Source of the DNA: an uncultured bacterium
GTDB lineage: Bacteria > Patescibacteriota > Minisyncoccia > Moranbacterales > GWC2-37-73
Direction of reading: 5' to 3'
DNA length: 19,666 nt
Assembly: GCA_903824515.1 (NCBI GenBank)
Contig: CAIJXA010000103.1
Coordinates: 1 to 19,666, forward strand
Shown: positions 18,808 through 19,666 of the stretch, one piece after another
How positions within the stretch are numbered: position 1 is the stretch's first letter
Layout of the letters: the number at the start of each line of letters is the position of its first letter
Notes under the pieces: model-generated
Databases searched by the model: none
Told to the model about the DNA's origin: nothing
What the model saw: the letters and a program-made list of their open reading frames with translations, nothing else
Made by a program: the position numbers and the translations under genes

Positions 18808-19425
18808 ATGGAAGGAAAAAAAATACTAATTGTGCTCGTGATTGTGGCGGCAGCGGTAACTGGTTATGTTCTTGTTCAGGATGCTAAAACAAACATGGAT
18901 AGTTCTCAAGAAATTGTGAAGGTTCCGGCAAAGGTTTCGCTGGAAACAAAAAGCTCAGCGCAAGCAACGAAAGCCAACATGGATTCAGCTTCACCGGAAT
19001 CTGCAAATCCAGTTAGTTCTCAACCAGCCGAGGCTCAACCGGCTAGCTCAGAACCAGCAAGTGCTGCAAATCCAACTAATTCTAATGATAAAAAAATGAA
19101 ACTAGAAATTAAAACAACTCAAGCAGGTAGCGGTGATCGCACGGTTAAGTCTGGCGACACCATTTCAGTTCAATACACTGGAAAGCTCACAGACGGAACA
19201 GTTTTTGATGCAACGTCAAAGCATGGTGGAACGCCATTTGATTTCACCATTGGACAAGGCCAGGTTATCAAAGGCTGGGATCAAGGTCTTTTGGGGATGA
19301 AAGTTGGCGAAAAAAGAACGATTACGATTCCATCTGATTTGGGCTATGGCGCCACAGGTGCTGGATCATCTATTCCCCCAAATTCAACTTTGATTTTCGA
19401 TGTTGAATTGGTTTCAATCAAATAA
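18808..19425 (+). CDS. Membrane-anchored FKBP-type peptidyl-prolyl cis-trans isomerase
   Basis: 205 residues. One N-terminal hydrophobic helix (KKILIVLVIVAAAVTGYVLV, residues 4-23) without a lipobox Cys probably acts as an uncleaved anchor. Residues about 28-95 form a Ser/Ala/Pro/Gln/Asn-rich spacer with repeated QPA and EPA-like units. The FKBP domain is at 97-205 and keeps the binding-pocket residues: VQYTGKL (Tyr), TVFDA (Phe-Asp), PFDFTIGQGQVIKGWDQGL (Phe, Val-Ile, Trp), DLGYG (Tyr) and IFDVELVSI (Phe). It should speed prolyl isomerisation of proteins on the outer face of the membrane, and may serve secreted proteins such as the Pro-rich surface protein upstream; that link is inference. 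It has its own -10 box but no clear terminator downstream. Confidence 0.92.
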   Translation: MEGKKILIVLVIVAAAVTGYVLVQDAKTNMDSSQEIVKVPAKVSLETKSSAQATKANMDSASPESANPVSSQPAEAQPASSEPASAANPTNSNDKKMKLEIKTTQAGSGDRTVKSGDTISVQYTGKLTDGTVFDATSKHGGTPFDFTIGQGQVIKGWDQGLLGMKVGEKRTITIPSDLGYGATGAGSSIPPNSTLIFDVELVSIK

Positions 19426-19639
19426 TTGCAGAGTGGTTTTTTGAAAAGTTAACAAAATGGAATTTGATATATGAAAAAGCTCTGGGGTTTATTTATGGTG
19501 ACTGAAATTGATTGGTAAGTTTGTATTTTTAAATTTAATATCATCTAGCATTATTTAGAAAAGCAAATGTTTTTCCAAAAATATTAACGCCATTTGTTTA
19601 ATTTTTAAAAGTTCAGTTTATCTATGTAAAAAAATTCAT

Positions 19640-19653
19640 AAGTATGATATAAT
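19640..19653 (+). promoter_or_regulatory. Extended -10 promoter facing out of the window
   Basis: TGA-TATAAT (19645-19653) forms an extended -10, with only a weak TGTAAA (19625-19630) at -35 spacing. It would drive a gene beyond the right edge. The 214 bases before it (19426-19639) are AT-rich and show no gene or terminator I can support. Confidence 0.5.
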
Positions 19654-19666
19654 TTAAATATAAATA

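Overview
The window looks like a chromosomal piece of an ultra-small, host-associated or episymbiotic bacterium of the Patescibacteria/CPR, most plausibly a Parcubacteria or Moranbacteria-like lineage. This is inferred from four things: AT-rich DNA with very weak Shine-Dalgarno signals; a broken gene of an HTH protein family I associate with these genomes; a giant secreted protein ending in the carboxypeptidase-regulatory-like/transmembrane tail typical of CPR surface proteins; and many stand-alone genes with their own promoters and terminators. UGA acts as a stop (for example in the kinase and CAP genes), which argues against the UGA-recoding Gracilibacteria/Absconditabacteria.

Layout. Bases 1-438 hold no convincing gene. 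They hold a tRNA-3'-end-like module, a terminator, an inverted copy of the tRNA-like end, and a near-consensus promoter. Next come a small secreted coiled-coil protein (439-708), two tandem DedA/VTT membrane paralogs (802-2175), an Est30-like alpha/beta hydrolase (2266-3132), a GT4 glycosyltransferase (3277-4473), an AhpC-type peroxiredoxin (4514-5119) and an Fe/Mn superoxide dismutase (5213-5797). On the minus strand lie a guanylate-kinase-like P-loop kinase (5886-6494) and a membrane-anchored CAP/SCP protein (6751-7626). A triply frameshifted HTH gene (7794-8506) follows and runs up to tRNA-Gly(UCC). The tRNA is followed by an 88-bp perfect direct repeat, present twice, around a highly structured 125-bp spacer.

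Bases 8981-14617 encode an 1878-residue secreted mosaic protein: DUF7948-like region, seven-bladed SBBP propeller, Fn3-like domain, second seven-repeat propeller with CX4C motifs, two more Fn3-like domains, Pro-rich linker, membrane segments and two carboxypeptidase-regulatory-like domains. Base composition switches sharply inside it. A 421-bp regulatory gap with a perfect DnaA box, a strong NrdR box and a long palindrome leads into class I ribonucleotide reductase (nrdA with two ATP-cones, then nrdB with the canonical radical Tyr). A membrane-anchored FKBP-type prolyl isomerase closes the window.

Functionally, AhpC, SOD and an oxygen-dependent class I RNR suggest a cell that meets oxygen. 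The DedA pair, GT4 enzyme, CAP protein, giant surface protein and extracytoplasmic FKBP form an envelope set. The most unusual signals are (i) exactly 7-nt-periodic ATG arrays whose last ATG is the start of sod and, at least in frame, of nrdB, with a related 7-9-nt array ending on the glycosyltransferase start; and (ii) the tRNA-like end / terminator / inverted tRNA-like end modules at two loci.
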